This document shows, in pieces, positions 47,791 to 58,288 of a DNA stretch of 64,000 bases (positions are counted from its first letter, which is position 1; every line of letters starts with the position of its first letter). The notes below the pieces were generated by a model. The model had not been told where the DNA came from. It did not search any database and worked only from the letters and a program-made list of their open reading frames with translations. Origin of the DNA: Pseudomonas anuradhapurensis (GTDB taxonomy: Bacteria > Pseudomonadota > Gammaproteobacteria > Pseudomonadales > Pseudomonadaceae). The DNA lies in NCBI RefSeq assembly GCF_014269225.2, contig NZ_CP077097.1, forward strand, positions 4,723,001 through 4,787,000, given 5' to 3'. The translations under genes and the position numbers were made by a program.

Positions 47791-48261
47791 TCAGGCGATG
47801 TTGCGCAGCATGCGCCGCACGATAGGCCCGTGAGCCTTGCCGACCGGCAGCATGTAGAGGCGGCCGAACCTGTTGAAGCACTGCACCGAGGTGGTAACGC
47901 GCAAGTGTTGCTGCCCCTGCCCTGCTTCAGCCAGGTCCAGGCTCACCATTACCGCCAGGTGTATGTCGCGCGAAGTCAGCACCAGTTGCCGGTCACTGAT
48001 CGCCTCGACAGTGAAGAAATCCAGAAGCTCGCCCACTGCTGGCACCTGCTCGGGCCTGCGTGACGAGAAACCGTGGATGGCGGCAACATGGAACCGCCGC
48101 GAGATGCCATCGCGCAGGCGGAAGGCCACGGCCAGCCAGCCCGGGACGTGCGAGGTCATGGCGCAGTAGGCCTGGAAGGCGGTCATTGGCGCAGTGACGA
48201 CGGTGCCATCGCAATGAAGAAAATCCAGTTCCGCCGGGGCGGCGACCAGTTGCGCAGACAT
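47791..48261 (-). CDS. DUF2867-family protein
   Basis: Small cytoplasmic protein of 156 residues with no signal peptide or membrane helix. It contains SRDIHLAVMVSLD, TSVQCFNRFGRLYMLPVG and a final PIVRRMLRNIA, typical of DUF2867. These proteins have a ligand-binding-like fold and no known function. The start at 48261 is supported by AGGGAG; upstream codons lie in REP sequence. Confidence 0.8.
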   Translation of the reverse strand: MSAQLVAAPAELDFLHCDGTVVTAPMTAFQAYCAMTSHVPGWLAVAFRLRDGISRRFHVAAIHGFSSRRPEQVPAVGELLDFFTVEAISDRQLVLTSRDIHLAVMVSLDLAEAGQGQQHLRVTTSVQCFNRFGRLYMLPVGKAHGPIVRRMLRNIA

Positions 48262-48311
48262 GAACAACTCCCTTTGCCATCTGTCGCCGCCATCATAGCA
48301 ACGCAGCCCCT

Positions 48312-48425
48312 TGTAGGAGCAGCCTTGTGTCGCGATGGGCTGCGCAGCAGCCCAGGGTATCGACGCCAACGCACAAATCGCCGGGGCTGCTGCGCAGCCC
48401 ATCGCGACGCAAGGCCGCTCCTACA
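48312..48425. repeat. REP pair, GCGACACAAGG class
   Basis: Inverted units at 48312-48353 and 48382-48425, upstream of the DUF2867 gene and next to the 3' end of the chemoreceptor gene. Confidence 0.88.
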
Positions 48426-48434
48426 GCGATCGCA

Positions 48435-50369
48435 TCAGGCCCTGAACTGGCCCAGGCTTGCCCGCAGTTGCGCGGCCAGGTCATCCAGTACCTTGCTGCT
48501 GGCCGTGGTCTGCATCACCACCTCGGCCGAGCGCTCGGCCTGTGCATGGATGTTCTCCACCCGCCCGCGTACCGCCTGTGCGCCATGGGCCTGCTGTTCG
48601 GCGGCCCGGGTCGCCAGGCCGATCGCCGCATGCACCTGCTCGACCGCCACCTGCACCGACTGCTGGCGGCGCTCGTTGTCGCGCAGCACCAGCAGCCCTT
48701 CGCTGGCCTTGAGCCCGGCCTGGCTGATGGTCGCCACGGCTTCCTTCGCACCTTTCTGCAAGGCGGCGATATGCGCCTGTATGTCACCGGTGGAGCTTTG
48801 CGTCTTGCTCGCCAACGCCCGCACTTCATCAGCCACGACGGCAAACCCGCGCCCGGTCTCGCCCGCCCGGGCAGCCTCGATGGCAGCGTTGAGGGCCAAC
48901 AGGTTGGTCTGTTCGGCAATACCGTGGATCACCGTCAGCACCACTTCAATCTGTTCACTCTGCTTGGCCAGCCGCTCGATCACCTGCGAGCCGGTCTCCA
49001 CCTGCTCGGCCAGGTTCTCGATCAAGCCGGCCAGCTGGGTCGAAGTGCGGCTGTTTTCATTGGTGGCCTGGCGGATATCCACGACTTGTTGCAGCGCCGC
49101 CTGCATCGCATGGCTTTCGGCCTGGGCCTCATCAGCCATGCTCGACAGGTCGCGCAGGCTGGCCGCCACTTCATCGCGCTGCAACGCAGCGGCGGCATCG
49201 GCGCCCGCATTGCGCTGGGCCATCGCGCCGATCTCGACCCCGGTACGCTGGGCCACCTCGCCGGCCTCGCGCACGATGGGTTGCAGCTTGTCGACGAAGC
49301 GGTTTACCGCCGAGGCCATGTCGCCGATTTCGTCACGGCTGTCCAGCGGCACTCGCTTGGTCAGGTCGCCTTCGCCGGCCGCCAGGTCATCGAGCGCAGC
49401 AATCAACAGGCGCAACTTGCTCAGCACCCGACGGCCAAGCACCACGGCCACCACCAACAGAACGCCCAGCCCCACCAGCACCAGGCCCAGGCCGATCCGC
49501 CAGCGCAGCTCGGCGGCGGCATCGCGCACGGTCTGGGCGGTGTTGGCCTGCATGGCAGCAGCACTGCCCTGCGCCTTTTCCAGGCGCTCACGCAGGGTCT
49601 TGCCACTGTCGGCAGCCGCACCGACCAGGCTATCGCCAACCAGCTGCTCGCCGCTGGCGATCAGGGCTGCGAAGCGCTGGTCGAGGGCTTTCAGTTCCTG
49701 GTCGATGCCAGCGGTGGATACCCCCATCACCACCTTGCCGATTTCCGCGCCATTGGGGCTGATCGAGGCTTCGACGAAGTACACCGCCGGGTCATGCCGG
49801 GCGGCATCGATCACCTTGTCCAGCGCACGCTCGCCCTGACCCTTGTCCATCAGCGCCTGGTTGATCGGGTTTTGCCGGTTCAGGTAGCGGGTCAGGTGCT
49901 GGCCTTGGGCATCGTCATAGACCACGAACAACACGTTGGGGTTGCGCTGGGCACGGCGGGCAAAGTCCGAGAGCACTGGCACATCGTTATCCCAGATCGC
50001 ACGCGGGGCGACCGAGGCCAGCAGTTCGGCCATGTCGTTGGCGGAGTCCTTGAGGTTCTTTTCCAGGGTACTGCGCAGTTGCTGCTGTTCGCTTTGCAGG
50101 CGCGCCGACAAGCCGGCGCTCAGGCGCTGGCGGGTGCTGCTGGACAGGCTGTCGAGGCCCGAGCGGACATCTTGCCCGGCTTGCTCGAGGTCGCCGGCGA
50201 GTTCGCGACTGTCGTTACCCAGGCGCTCGCCCAGTTCGGCCTCCAGGGCCGTGACCGTGCTGCGGGTAAGCGCAACGGCCACCAGCACCTGCACCAAAAG
50301 AGCGATACCAAGGGCAACAAACACAGGCCGCAAAAGGCGGCTTCGTAACAGTGAGAGAATGGCAGACAC
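48435..50369 (-). CDS. Methyl-accepting chemotaxis protein
   Basis: Chemoreceptor of 644 residues. One transmembrane helix lies at residues 15-34 and another at about 290-310, with a periplasmic sensor domain of about 255 residues between them. A HAMP domain (about 310-365, [24 protein letters not shown]) and a long signalling coiled coil follow. The hairpin tip is at [23 protein letters not shown] (split here), identical to the MCP consensus. It lacks the C-terminal pentapeptide (xWxxF) that recruits CheR, ending [11 protein letters not shown]. The ligand cannot be predicted. The gene has a sigma-54-type promoter. Confidence 0.92.
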   Translation of the reverse strand: MSAILSLLRSRLLRPVFVALGIALLVQVLVAVALTRSTVTALEAELGERLGNDSRELAGDLEQAGQDVRSGLDSLSSSTRQRLSAGLSARLQSEQQQLRSTLEKNLKDSANDMAELLASVAPRAIWDNDVPVLSDFARRAQRNPNVLFVVYDDAQGQHLTRYLNRQNPINQALMDKGQGERALDKVIDAARHDPAVYFVEASISPNGAEIGKVVMGVSTAGIDQELKALDQRFAALIASGEQLVGDSLVGAAADSGKTLRERLEKAQGSAAAMQANTAQTVRDAAAELRWRIGLGLVLVGLGVLLVVAVVLGRRVLSKLRLLIAALDDLAAGEGDLTKRVPLDSRDEIGDMASAVNRFVDKLQPIVREAGEVAQRTGVEIGAMAQRNAGADAAAALQRDEVAASLRDLSSMADEAQAESHAMQAALQQVVDIRQATNENSRTSTQLAGLIENLAEQVETGSQVIERLAKQSEQIEVVLTVIHGIAEQTNLLALNAAIEAARAGETGRGFAVVADEVRALASKTQSSTGDIQAHIAALQKGAKEAVATISQAGLKASEGLLVLRDNERRQQSVQVAVEQVHAAIGLATRAAEQQAHGAQAVRGRVENIHAQAERSAEVVMQTTASSKVLDDLAAQLRASLGQFRA

Positions 50370-50429
50370 GGTGAAACCCTCGTGTATTCTGGCGCCACTA
50401 CTTTGATGGCATCTTCAGAAGCTTCTTAC

Positions 50430-50445
50430 AGCAAGGGTTGTGCCG
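50430..50445 (-). promoter_or_regulatory. Sigma-54-type promoter of the chemoreceptor gene
   Basis: On the minus strand CGGCACAACCCTTGCT matches TGGCACG-N4-TTGCW with GG-N10-GC and two differences in the upstream box. The start would be near 50419, 50 bases before the ATG. RpoN control of motility and chemotaxis genes is common in Pseudomonas. Confidence 0.7.
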
Positions 50446-50486
50446 GGGGCAGCAGGGATAAGTGCCAAGGTTTAGCAATGGGTTTT

Positions 50487-50596
50487 CCTGAACCGGCCTC
50501 TTCGCGGGCTTGCCCGCTCCCACAGGGACCCCGCACATTCTGAAATTTGTGGAGGCTCTGTGGGAGCGCGCAAGCCCGCGAAGAGGCCGGTTCAGG
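50487..50596. repeat. REP pair, CGCGGG class
   Basis: Inverted units at 50487-50525 and 50558-50596 with TTCCTGAACC outer arms, between the purA terminator and the chemoreceptor promoter. Confidence 0.9.
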
Positions 50597-50604
50597 AAAG
50601 CACA

Positions 50605-50641
50605 AATGAAAACGCCGCAGCCCCTTTCAGGGCCACGGCGT
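50605..50641 (-). terminator. Terminator of hisZ-purA
   Basis: On the minus strand ACGCCG, an internal loop, then GGGC/GCCC closing a short loop, and TTTTCATTTG after the stem. It follows purA by about 20 bp. Confidence 0.85.
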
Positions 50642-50662
50642 CAGATCAGCCTGGAAGGCAGA

Positions 50663-51970
<1,308 letters not shown>

Positions 51971-52011
51971 TCACGCAAACTTGGTTGTCGGCCTGTTGCC
52001 GACGCAGAAAC

Positions 52012-53199
52012 TCACTGGGTCAGCGGCAGAACCTGCCAGCGCCCGTCTTGCTGAATCAATTGCCGATCACAATCCGCCTCGAGGGCAGCACTCAACGGCT
52101 GGCCAGGCAGGGCCTGAACCACACGCTGGCCCTCGTTGCGCAACTGGCAGACTTGCTGCCAGAGGGCCGCGTCGCCACTGTCCGGCATCCAGATGCCGCC
52201 AGCTGGCAATACGACCTCCGCTCGCCCCAGTGTGACCAGGGTCTTCAAATCCGTGGAGAAGCCGGTGGCCGGGCGCGCCCGGCCAAAGTCGGCGCCGATG
52301 TCATCGTAGCGCCCGCCCTGGGCGATCGATTGGCCTTCGCCAGGCACGAACACGGCGAACACCACGCCGGTGTGGTAGTGGTAACCACGCAGTTCGCCGA
52401 GGTCGAAGTACAACGGCAGCTCGGGGAAGCGCGATGCCAGGCGATCGGCGATCGCCAGCAGGTCATCCAGCGCCGCCAGCACGCTGGCCGGGGCACGGCC
52501 CAGGCGCACGCGGGCCTCGGCCAGCACCTCACGACCACCGCACAGCTCGACCAGCGCGCGCAGCATGTTGCCCAAGTCATTTGGCAGGTCGGCGGTCAAC
52601 GCCTGGACCTCATCGACGGCCTTGCGCTGCAGGGCGTCGAACAGCTGCTGCTCGACCGCACCAGACAGACCGGCAGCACGGGCCAGGCCGCGGTAGATAC
52701 CGACGTGGCCGAGGTCCATGTGCACATCCGGGACATCGGTCAGTTGCAACGTGGCGAGCATCAGGCTGATGACTTCGACATCACTGGTAGGGCTGGCATC
52801 GCCGTACAGCTCGGCACCCAGCTGGATCGGGCTGCGCGAGGTGGACAGGGCGCGCGGCTGGGCGTGCAGCACGCTACCGGCATAGCACAGGCGGCTCGGG
52901 CCTTCACGACGCAGGGTGTGGGCATCGATGCGTGCCACCTGCGGGGTGAAGTCGGCGCGGAAGCCCATCAGGCGGCCGGACTGCGGGTCCACCACCTTGA
53001 AGGTGCGCTGATCCAGGTCCTGGCCGGCGCCGGTGAGCAGCGACTCCAGGTACTCGATATGCGGGGTGACGACCAGTTCGTAGCCCCAACTCTGGAACAG
53101 GTCCAACACCTGGCGGCGCGCGATTTCGATGCGCGCAGCCTCAGGTGGCAGTACTTCCTCGATGCCATCTGGCAGCAGCCAGCGGTCTACCGTTGCCAT
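52012..53199 (-). CDS. hisZ: ATP phosphoribosyltransferase regulatory subunit HisZ
   Basis: Class II aminoacyl-tRNA synthetase-like protein of 395 residues, homologous to HisRS but unable to charge tRNA. It activates the short HisG in histidine synthesis. Motif 2-like [14 protein letters not shown] and a late [15 protein letters not shown] motif identify it. The start at 53199 ([19 protein letters not shown]) is the family start; upstream ATGs lie in the terminator region. Co-transcribed with purA (56-bp gap). Confidence 0.96.
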   Translation of the reverse strand: MATVDRWLLPDGIEEVLPPEAARIEIARRQVLDLFQSWGYELVVTPHIEYLESLLTGAGQDLDQRTFKVVDPQSGRLMGFRADFTPQVARIDAHTLRREGPSRLCYAGSVLHAQPRALSTSRSPIQLGAELYGDASPTSDVEVISLMLATLQLTDVPDVHMDLGHVGIYRGLARAAGLSGAVEQQLFDALQRKAVDEVQALTADLPNDLGNMLRALVELCGGREVLAEARVRLGRAPASVLAALDDLLAIADRLASRFPELPLYFDLGELRGYHYHTGVVFAVFVPGEGQSIAQGGRYDDIGADFGRARPATGFSTDLKTLVTLGRAEVVLPAGGIWMPDSGDAALWQQVCQLRNEGQRVVQALPGQPLSAALEADCDRQLIQQDGRWQVLPLTQ

Positions 53200-53499
53200 T
53201 ACGCCATTTCCCCTCTGGTCCGGGTGGCTTGCCAGCAGGCGAGCCGTCAGTAAAGCCGGTATCGCGCACAGCAGCGGGCAGCACTGATCCCAGCGCAGCC
53301 ACCGTACCCGATACCCTCGAATTGCCATGCGACCTGACCAAACCGTCAACTGGCGGTTTGCCAATCAACCTTGCAGACGCAAAAAAGCCGGGAAATTTCC
53401 CGGCTGCCTCATCATACACCCCTTTTCCATCAGGATGCACCCCGCCAGGCGTTTTAGCTGCCAGGCGGGGGCCGCTGCATTGGAATCAGGGCCTGAGCA
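53200..53499. other. 300-bp gap between hflC and hisZ
   Basis: Contains the hflC terminator (53381-53404), a second, imperfect hairpin (AAACCG/CGGTTT near 53340-53360) and, on its left side, the unassigned hisZ upstream region. No gene or clear promoter was found. Confidence 0.55.
53381..53404 (-). terminator. Terminator of the hfl operon
   Basis: On the minus strand GCCGGGAAA/TTTCCCGGC forms a perfect palindromic stem, followed by TTTTTT. It separates the mutL-hfl cluster from hisZ-purA. Confidence 0.92.
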
Positions 53500-54369
53500 T
53501 CACGGCTTGCTCTTGTCCAGGAAGCGGAAGAACTCGTTCTTCGGGTCCAGGACCAGCACGTCGCTCTTGCTCGAGAAGCTCTCGCGGTACGCCTGCAGGC
53601 TACGGTAGAACGCATAGAAATCGGCGTCCTGGGTGTAGGCCTTGGCGTAGATGGCGGCCGCCTGGGCGTCGCCGTCACCGCGGGTTTCCTCTGCCTCGCG
53701 ATAGGCCTCGGCCAGCAGTACACGACGCTGACGGTCAGCATCGGCACGGATACCCTCAGCCAGCTCGTTACCCTTGGCGCGGTGCTCGCGGGCTTCACGC
53801 TCACGCTCGGTGCTCATGCGATCGAACACGCTGCGGTTGACTTCCTTCGGCAGGTCGATGGCCTTGACGCGTACGTCCACCACCTCGATACCCAGCTCCT
53901 TGGCGGCCATGCGGTTGAGCGATGCAGTGATGTCAGCCATCAGCGCGTCACGTTCACCGGAAACCACCTCGTGCAGGGTACGTTTACCGAACTGGTCACG
54001 CAGGCCGCTTTCCAGACGACGCGACAGACGCTCGTCGGCAATCTGCTTCATGCCGGAGGTAGCGGTATAGAAGCGCTCGGCATCCTTGACGCGCCACTTG
54101 GCGTAGGCGTCGACCATCACCGCTTTCTTCTCCAGGGTCAGGAACCGCTGGGTCGGGGCGTCGAGGGTCATCAGGCGGGCGTCGAACTTGCGTACCTGGT
54201 TCACGTACGGAATCTTCACGTGCAGGCCCGGCTGGACATCCGCCTGGACTACCTTACCGAAGCGCAGCATTACCGCACGCTCGGTCTGCGACACGATATA
54301 GAAGCTGTTCCAGGCAACGATGGCCAGGACCACGGCGGCGATCAGGGCGATCAGCGATCGGTTGCTCAT
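53500..54369 (-). CDS. hflC: HflC, FtsH regulatory subunit
   Basis: Membrane-anchored SPFH/prohibitin protein of 289 residues. One N-terminal helix (about residues 6-24) is followed by the band-7 domain (FGKVVQADVQPGLHVKIPYV) and coiled coil. With HflK it forms a large ring around FtsH that controls its proteolysis of membrane proteins. The start overlaps the hflK stop (TGATG). Confidence 0.97.
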   Translation of the reverse strand: MSNRSLIALIAAVVLAIVAWNSFYIVSQTERAVMLRFGKVVQADVQPGLHVKIPYVNQVRKFDARLMTLDAPTQRFLTLEKKAVMVDAYAKWRVKDAERFYTATSGMKQIADERLSRRLESGLRDQFGKRTLHEVVSGERDALMADITASLNRMAAKELGIEVVDVRVKAIDLPKEVNRSVFDRMSTEREREAREHRAKGNELAEGIRADADRQRRVLLAEAYREAEETRGDGDAQAAAIYAKAYTQDADFYAFYRSLQAYRESFSSKSDVLVLDPKNEFFRFLDKSKP

Positions 54370-55550
54370 CAGCGGCTCTCCCTAGTGCGCAGCGGCTGCT
54401 GTTGCTGTTGCAGGTCCTGCGCCGCACGGGCGGCCGCATCGTTGACCGATGGCGACACGCTGGTGGTTGGCGCGGACGGGTTGCGGCTGCCTTCGACCAT
54501 CTTGTCCAGCGGCAGGTAGAGCAGGTTGTTCTGCCCGTCCTTGGTTGCCACCATGACCTTGCTCGAATTGCTGTAGACCTCCTGCATGGTCTCCAGGTAC
54601 AGGCGCTGACGGGTCACGTCAGGTGCCTTGCGGTACTCGGCAACCAGCTTGGTGAAGCGGTCGGCCTCGCCCTTGGCACGGGCAATGACTTCGTCACGGT
54701 AACCGTTGGCATCCTCGATGATGCGCTGGGCCTGGCCACGCGCTTCCGGCACCACGCCGTTGGCGTAGGACTCGGCCTGGTTGCGCGCACGCTGCTCGTC
54801 TTCACGGGCACGGATCACGTCGTCGAAGGCTTCCTGCACTTCACGCGGGGCTGCCGCGCTCTGCACGTTGACCTGGGTAACGGTGATACCGGTGCGGTAG
54901 TTGTCGAGGAAGCGCTGCAGGCGTTCGCGGATATCCACGGCCATCTGCTCGCGGCCTTCGGTCAGCACCTGGTCCATCGAGGTGGAGCCCACCACGTGGC
55001 GCAGGGCACTTTCGGTCGCGTGCTGCAGGCTGACCTCCGGCTGGTCGACGTTGAGAACGAAGTCCTGCAGGTTGCTGATCTTGTACTGCACCGTCAGCGG
55101 CACCTCGACGATGTTCTCGTCTTCGGTCAGCATCTGGCCCTGCTTGGTGTAGGCACGCTCACGCGTGACGTTTTCCATGTACTTGCGATCGATCGGCGGG
55201 AAGTAAATGTTCAGGCCGGGACCGACCGTTTCATAGTACTTGCCGAAGCGCAGCACCACGGCCTGCTCCTGCTCGTCGACGACATACACGGCGCTGTACA
55301 GCCAGATGGCCGCCAGTACCGCCAGGCCGATGCCCAGCAGGCCCAGGCCACCGCCCTTGCCGACATTGCGGTCGCCGCCGCCACGTTTCTTGCCACTGCC
55401 GAACATGCCGTTCAGGCTGTCCTGCAATTTGCGGAAGGCCTCGTCCAGATCCGGCGGACCTTTCTTGTCACCACCGCCGCCACCGCCACCACGGCGGCCG
55501 CCCCAGGGATCCTGATTGTTCGAGTTGCCACCCGGCTCGTTCCAAGCCAT
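54369..55550 (-). CDS. hflK: HflK, FtsH regulatory subunit
   Basis: SPFH protein of 393 residues, partner of HflC. The N-terminal cytoplasmic part is Gly/Asn-rich (GNSNNQDPWGGRRGGGGGGG), followed by one helix (about 80-100), the band-7 domain and a coiled coil with a Gln-rich end (QQQQQPLRTRESR). The start at 55550 (MAWNEPGG) is preceded by GGAGAGC. Nested just after hflX. Confidence 0.97.
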   Translation of the reverse strand: MAWNEPGGNSNNQDPWGGRRGGGGGGGDKKGPPDLDEAFRKLQDSLNGMFGSGKKRGGGDRNVGKGGGLGLLGIGLAVLAAIWLYSAVYVVDEQEQAVVLRFGKYYETVGPGLNIYFPPIDRKYMENVTRERAYTKQGQMLTEDENIVEVPLTVQYKISNLQDFVLNVDQPEVSLQHATESALRHVVGSTSMDQVLTEGREQMAVDIRERLQRFLDNYRTGITVTQVNVQSAAAPREVQEAFDDVIRAREDEQRARNQAESYANGVVPEARGQAQRIIEDANGYRDEVIARAKGEADRFTKLVAEYRKAPDVTRQRLYLETMQEVYSNSSKVMVATKDGQNNLLYLPLDKMVEGSRNPSAPTTSVSPSVNDAAARAAQDLQQQQQPLRTRESR

Positions 55551-55646
55551 AGCGCTCTCCATCTGATAAAGCAAAGACGCGCCCACGGCGCGCCGTCCAA
55601 TGCTACAGAATGCCTGTCACTGCTGCCCGGCGACCTCGACGAGCAT

Positions 55647-56948
55647 TTATTGCAAAGTGTGTTGCTCGACAAACACTTGCGGCTCCATGCCTTCGCGGCT
55701 GACCAGGCGATTCAGTTCCACCCTGGGCAGTCGCACGCTCAGCAGGCTGCGCCCTTCTTCATCATGCGCTTCACTCTGCACGGCACCCAGGGCAAAGAAT
55801 TGCGCGCGCAAGCGGGCAAAACGCTGCTCCAGACACAGGGTACCGACAAACAGATCATCCCCCAGCAACTCGGCAATCGCCTGGCCGACCAGCTCCAGGC
55901 CACGCCCATCGCGTGCCGATACCCAGACCCGCTCAGGCTTGCCATCGGCATTGCGCTGGATCTGCGGCTCGACATCTTCGAGCAAGTCGAGTTTGTTATA
56001 CACCTCGAGGATCGGCAACCCTTCGGCACCAATCTCGCCCAACACCGCCAGCACCTGCTCGATCTGCTCCATGCGCTCTGGCTCATGGGCGTCGATCACA
56101 TGCAGCAACAGGTCGGAGTTGCTCGACTCTTCGAGCGTAGCCCGAAATGCCTCGACCAGCTTGTGCGGGAGGTGGCGAATGAAACCCACGGTGTCAGCCA
56201 GCACGATCGGCCCCAGGTCGTTCAGTTCGAGCCGGCGCAGGGTCGGGTCGAGGGTGGCGAACAGCTGGTCCGCGGCATACACCTCGGATGCGGTCAGGGC
56301 ATTGAACAGCGTGGATTTGCCGGCGTTGGTATAACCCACCAGCGACACCGACGGGATATCCGCGCGCTTGCGCCCGCGACGCGCCTGCTCACGCTGGCTG
56401 CGCACCTTTTCCAGGCGTGACTTGATCTGCCGAATCCGTACCCGCAACAGGCGGCGGTCGGTTTCCAGCTGGGTTTCACCCGGGCCGCGCAGGCCGATAC
56501 CACCCTTCTGCCGTTCAAGGTGGGTCCAACCGCGGACCAGCCGCGTGCTCATGTGTTCGAGCTGGGCCAGTTCGACCTGCAGCTTGCCTTCATGGGTACG
56601 CGCCCGCTGGGCGAAGATATCGAGGATCAGCCCGGTACGATCGAGCACACGGCACTCGAAAACGCGTTCGAGGTTGCGCTCCTGACTGGGCGTGAGGGTG
56701 TGATTGAAAATCACCAGGTCTACCTGTTCGGCATGGACCAGGTCGTGCAACTCCTCGACCTTGCCAGTGCCAATCAGGTATTTGGCGGAAGGCTGATGCC
56801 TTGACACCGTGACCAGCGAGACGATGTCGGCACCTGCCGACAATGCCAGCTCCTGAAACTCCTGCGGGTCTTCGCGCGCCTCAGGGTTCTGACCTTCCAA
56901 GTGAACGAGCAACGCCCGCTCACCACCACCGTGGCGCTCAAAGAACAA
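55647..56948 (-). CDS. hflX: Ribosome-associated GTPase HflX
   Basis: GTPase of 433 residues that splits stalled or stressed 70S ribosomes. An N-terminal HflX domain (SRHQPSAKYLIGTGKVEE split near residues 48-65) precedes a G domain with G1 VGYTNAGKST (about 200), G3 DTVGF, and G4 NKLD. Position after hfq is the classical order. Frame is complete, with no frameshift. Confidence 0.96.
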   Translation of the reverse strand: MFFERHGGGERALLVHLEGQNPEAREDPQEFQELALSAGADIVSLVTVSRHQPSAKYLIGTGKVEELHDLVHAEQVDLVIFNHTLTPSQERNLERVFECRVLDRTGLILDIFAQRARTHEGKLQVELAQLEHMSTRLVRGWTHLERQKGGIGLRGPGETQLETDRRLLRVRIRQIKSRLEKVRSQREQARRGRKRADIPSVSLVGYTNAGKSTLFNALTASEVYAADQLFATLDPTLRRLELNDLGPIVLADTVGFIRHLPHKLVEAFRATLEESSNSDLLLHVIDAHEPERMEQIEQVLAVLGEIGAEGLPILEVYNKLDLLEDVEPQIQRNADGKPERVWVSARDGRGLELVGQAIAELLGDDLFVGTLCLEQRFARLRAQFFALGAVQSEAHDEEGRSLLSVRLPRVELNRLVSREGMEPQVFVEQHTLQ

Positions 56949-56960
56949 TGCAGGCTCCTA

Positions 56961-57221
56961 TCAGGCGTTGCCTGGCTCGCTGTCGCCGTGATCGGAATCG
57001 GACGGGCTTGGCAGGCGAACCGGACGTGCAGGAACCACGGTCGAGATGGCGTGCTTGTAGACCATCTGGCTGACGGTGTTCTTCAGCAGTACCACGAACT
57101 GGTCGAAGGATTCGATCGAGCCCTGCAGTTTGATGCCGTTGACCAGGTAGATGGATACCGGGACCTTTTCTTTTCTCAAGGTGTTCAAGTAAGGGTCTTG
57201 TAGCGAATGCCCTTTTGACAT
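56961..57221 (-). CDS. hfq: RNA chaperone Hfq
   Basis: Hexameric RNA-binding protein of 86 residues with the Sm1 motif ([29 protein letters not shown] split over residues 8-36) and Sm2 [14 protein letters not shown]. It matches Pseudomonas Hfq closely and has a short C-terminal tail. It helps sRNAs and Crc control translation. The start at 57221 ([12 protein letters not shown]) follows CAGGAG. Confidence 0.98.
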   Translation of the reverse strand: MSKGHSLQDPYLNTLRKEKVPVSIYLVNGIKLQGSIESFDQFVVLLKNTVSQMVYKHAISTVVPARPVRLPSPSDSDHGDSEPGNA

Positions 57222-57315
57222 ATGCCGCACTCCTGTAAGGATCAATAATAGAAAATCAAGAAAATCGATAAATTAGGCCGCCCCTTCGCAAGAATAGACG
57301 GCAATCAGCAGGGAC

Positions 57316-58287
57316 TCAGCTCAATATGGAGATGGCCCCAAGGTATTTCAAGGTGCGGGACAGATTGTCGCAGGCCAGGCTGTCAAGCCAATGCACTTCC
57401 GGCCAGCCACGCAACCAGGTGAACTGCCGCTTGGCCAGCTGCCGGGTAGCAATGATACCGCGTTCACGCATCTCATTCTCAGTCAGCTTGCCGTCAAGGT
57501 AGTCCCAGACCTGCCTATACCCCACTGCCCGTATAGACGGCAGCCCGGCGTGCAAGTCACTTCTGGCTCGCAGCGATCGGACCTCCTCGACAAAGCCCTG
57601 TTCCAACATTTGCGAAAATCGTAACGCAATTCGCTGATGCAAAATGTGACGATCTGTAGGAGCAATCGCCAAACTCGCGACAGTATAGGGCAAATGTCCG
57701 CCAGCGCCTGCGTCTGCGCCGCGACTTTCCGCGAATTGACGCTGACGATGGACTGTCATGCTTTCGCCACTCACCCGGTATACCTCCAGCGCCCGGATCA
57801 ACCGTTGCGGGTCGTTGGGGTGGATGCGCGCCGCCGACTCCGGGTCGACTTCGGCCAGCTGGCGGTGCAGCTCGGCCAGCCCCAGGGCCTCGGCCTGGGC
57901 TTCCAGCTCGGCACGTACCGCAGCATCGGCGGCCGGCATGTCGGCCAGCCCCTCGATCAACGCCTTGTAATAGAGCATGGTGCCGCCCACCAGCAAGGGG
58001 ATCTTGCCGCGGGCAGTGATTTCAGCCATGGCCTCCAGGGCATCGGCACGGAACTGCGCAGCCGAGTAGCTCTCGGCCGGATCGCGAATGTCGATCAGCC
58101 GGTGCGGGTAGGCGGCGAGGATTTCCTTCGAAGGCTTGGCCGAACCGATGTCCATGCCGCGGTAGACCAGGGCCGAATCGACGCTGATCAGTTCACAGGG
58201 CAGGACCTTGGTCAGTTCGATGGCCAAGTCGGTCTTGCCGGCCGCCGTCGGGCCCATCAGGAATATTGCAGGGGGCTTGCCGCTCAT
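57316..58287 (-). CDS. miaA: tRNA dimethylallyltransferase MiaA
   Basis: Isopentenylates A37 of tRNAs that read UNN codons. The protein has 323 residues, with P-loop GPTAAGKT at residues 12-19 and the substrate loop [16 protein letters not shown] (split). The start at 58287 ([12 protein letters not shown]) follows the mutL stop by one base. Hfq is downstream. Confidence 0.97.
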   Translation of the reverse strand: MSGKPPAIFLMGPTAAGKTDLAIELTKVLPCELISVDSALVYRGMDIGSAKPSKEILAAYPHRLIDIRDPAESYSAAQFRADALEAMAEITARGKIPLLVGGTMLYYKALIEGLADMPAADAAVRAELEAQAEALGLAELHRQLAEVDPESAARIHPNDPQRLIRALEVYRVSGESMTVHRQRQFAESRGADAGAGGHLPYTVASLAIAPTDRHILHQRIALRFSQMLEQGFVEEVRSLRARSDLHAGLPSIRAVGYRQVWDYLDGKLTENEMRERGIIATRQLAKRQFTWLRGWPEVHWLDSLACDNLSRTLKYLGAISILS

Positions 58288-58288
58288 G

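Noticed and set aside
48327..50348. A long plus-strand frame opposite the chemoreceptor
   Set aside because: Shadow of the MCP gene; starts inside a REP pair and has no recognisable domain.
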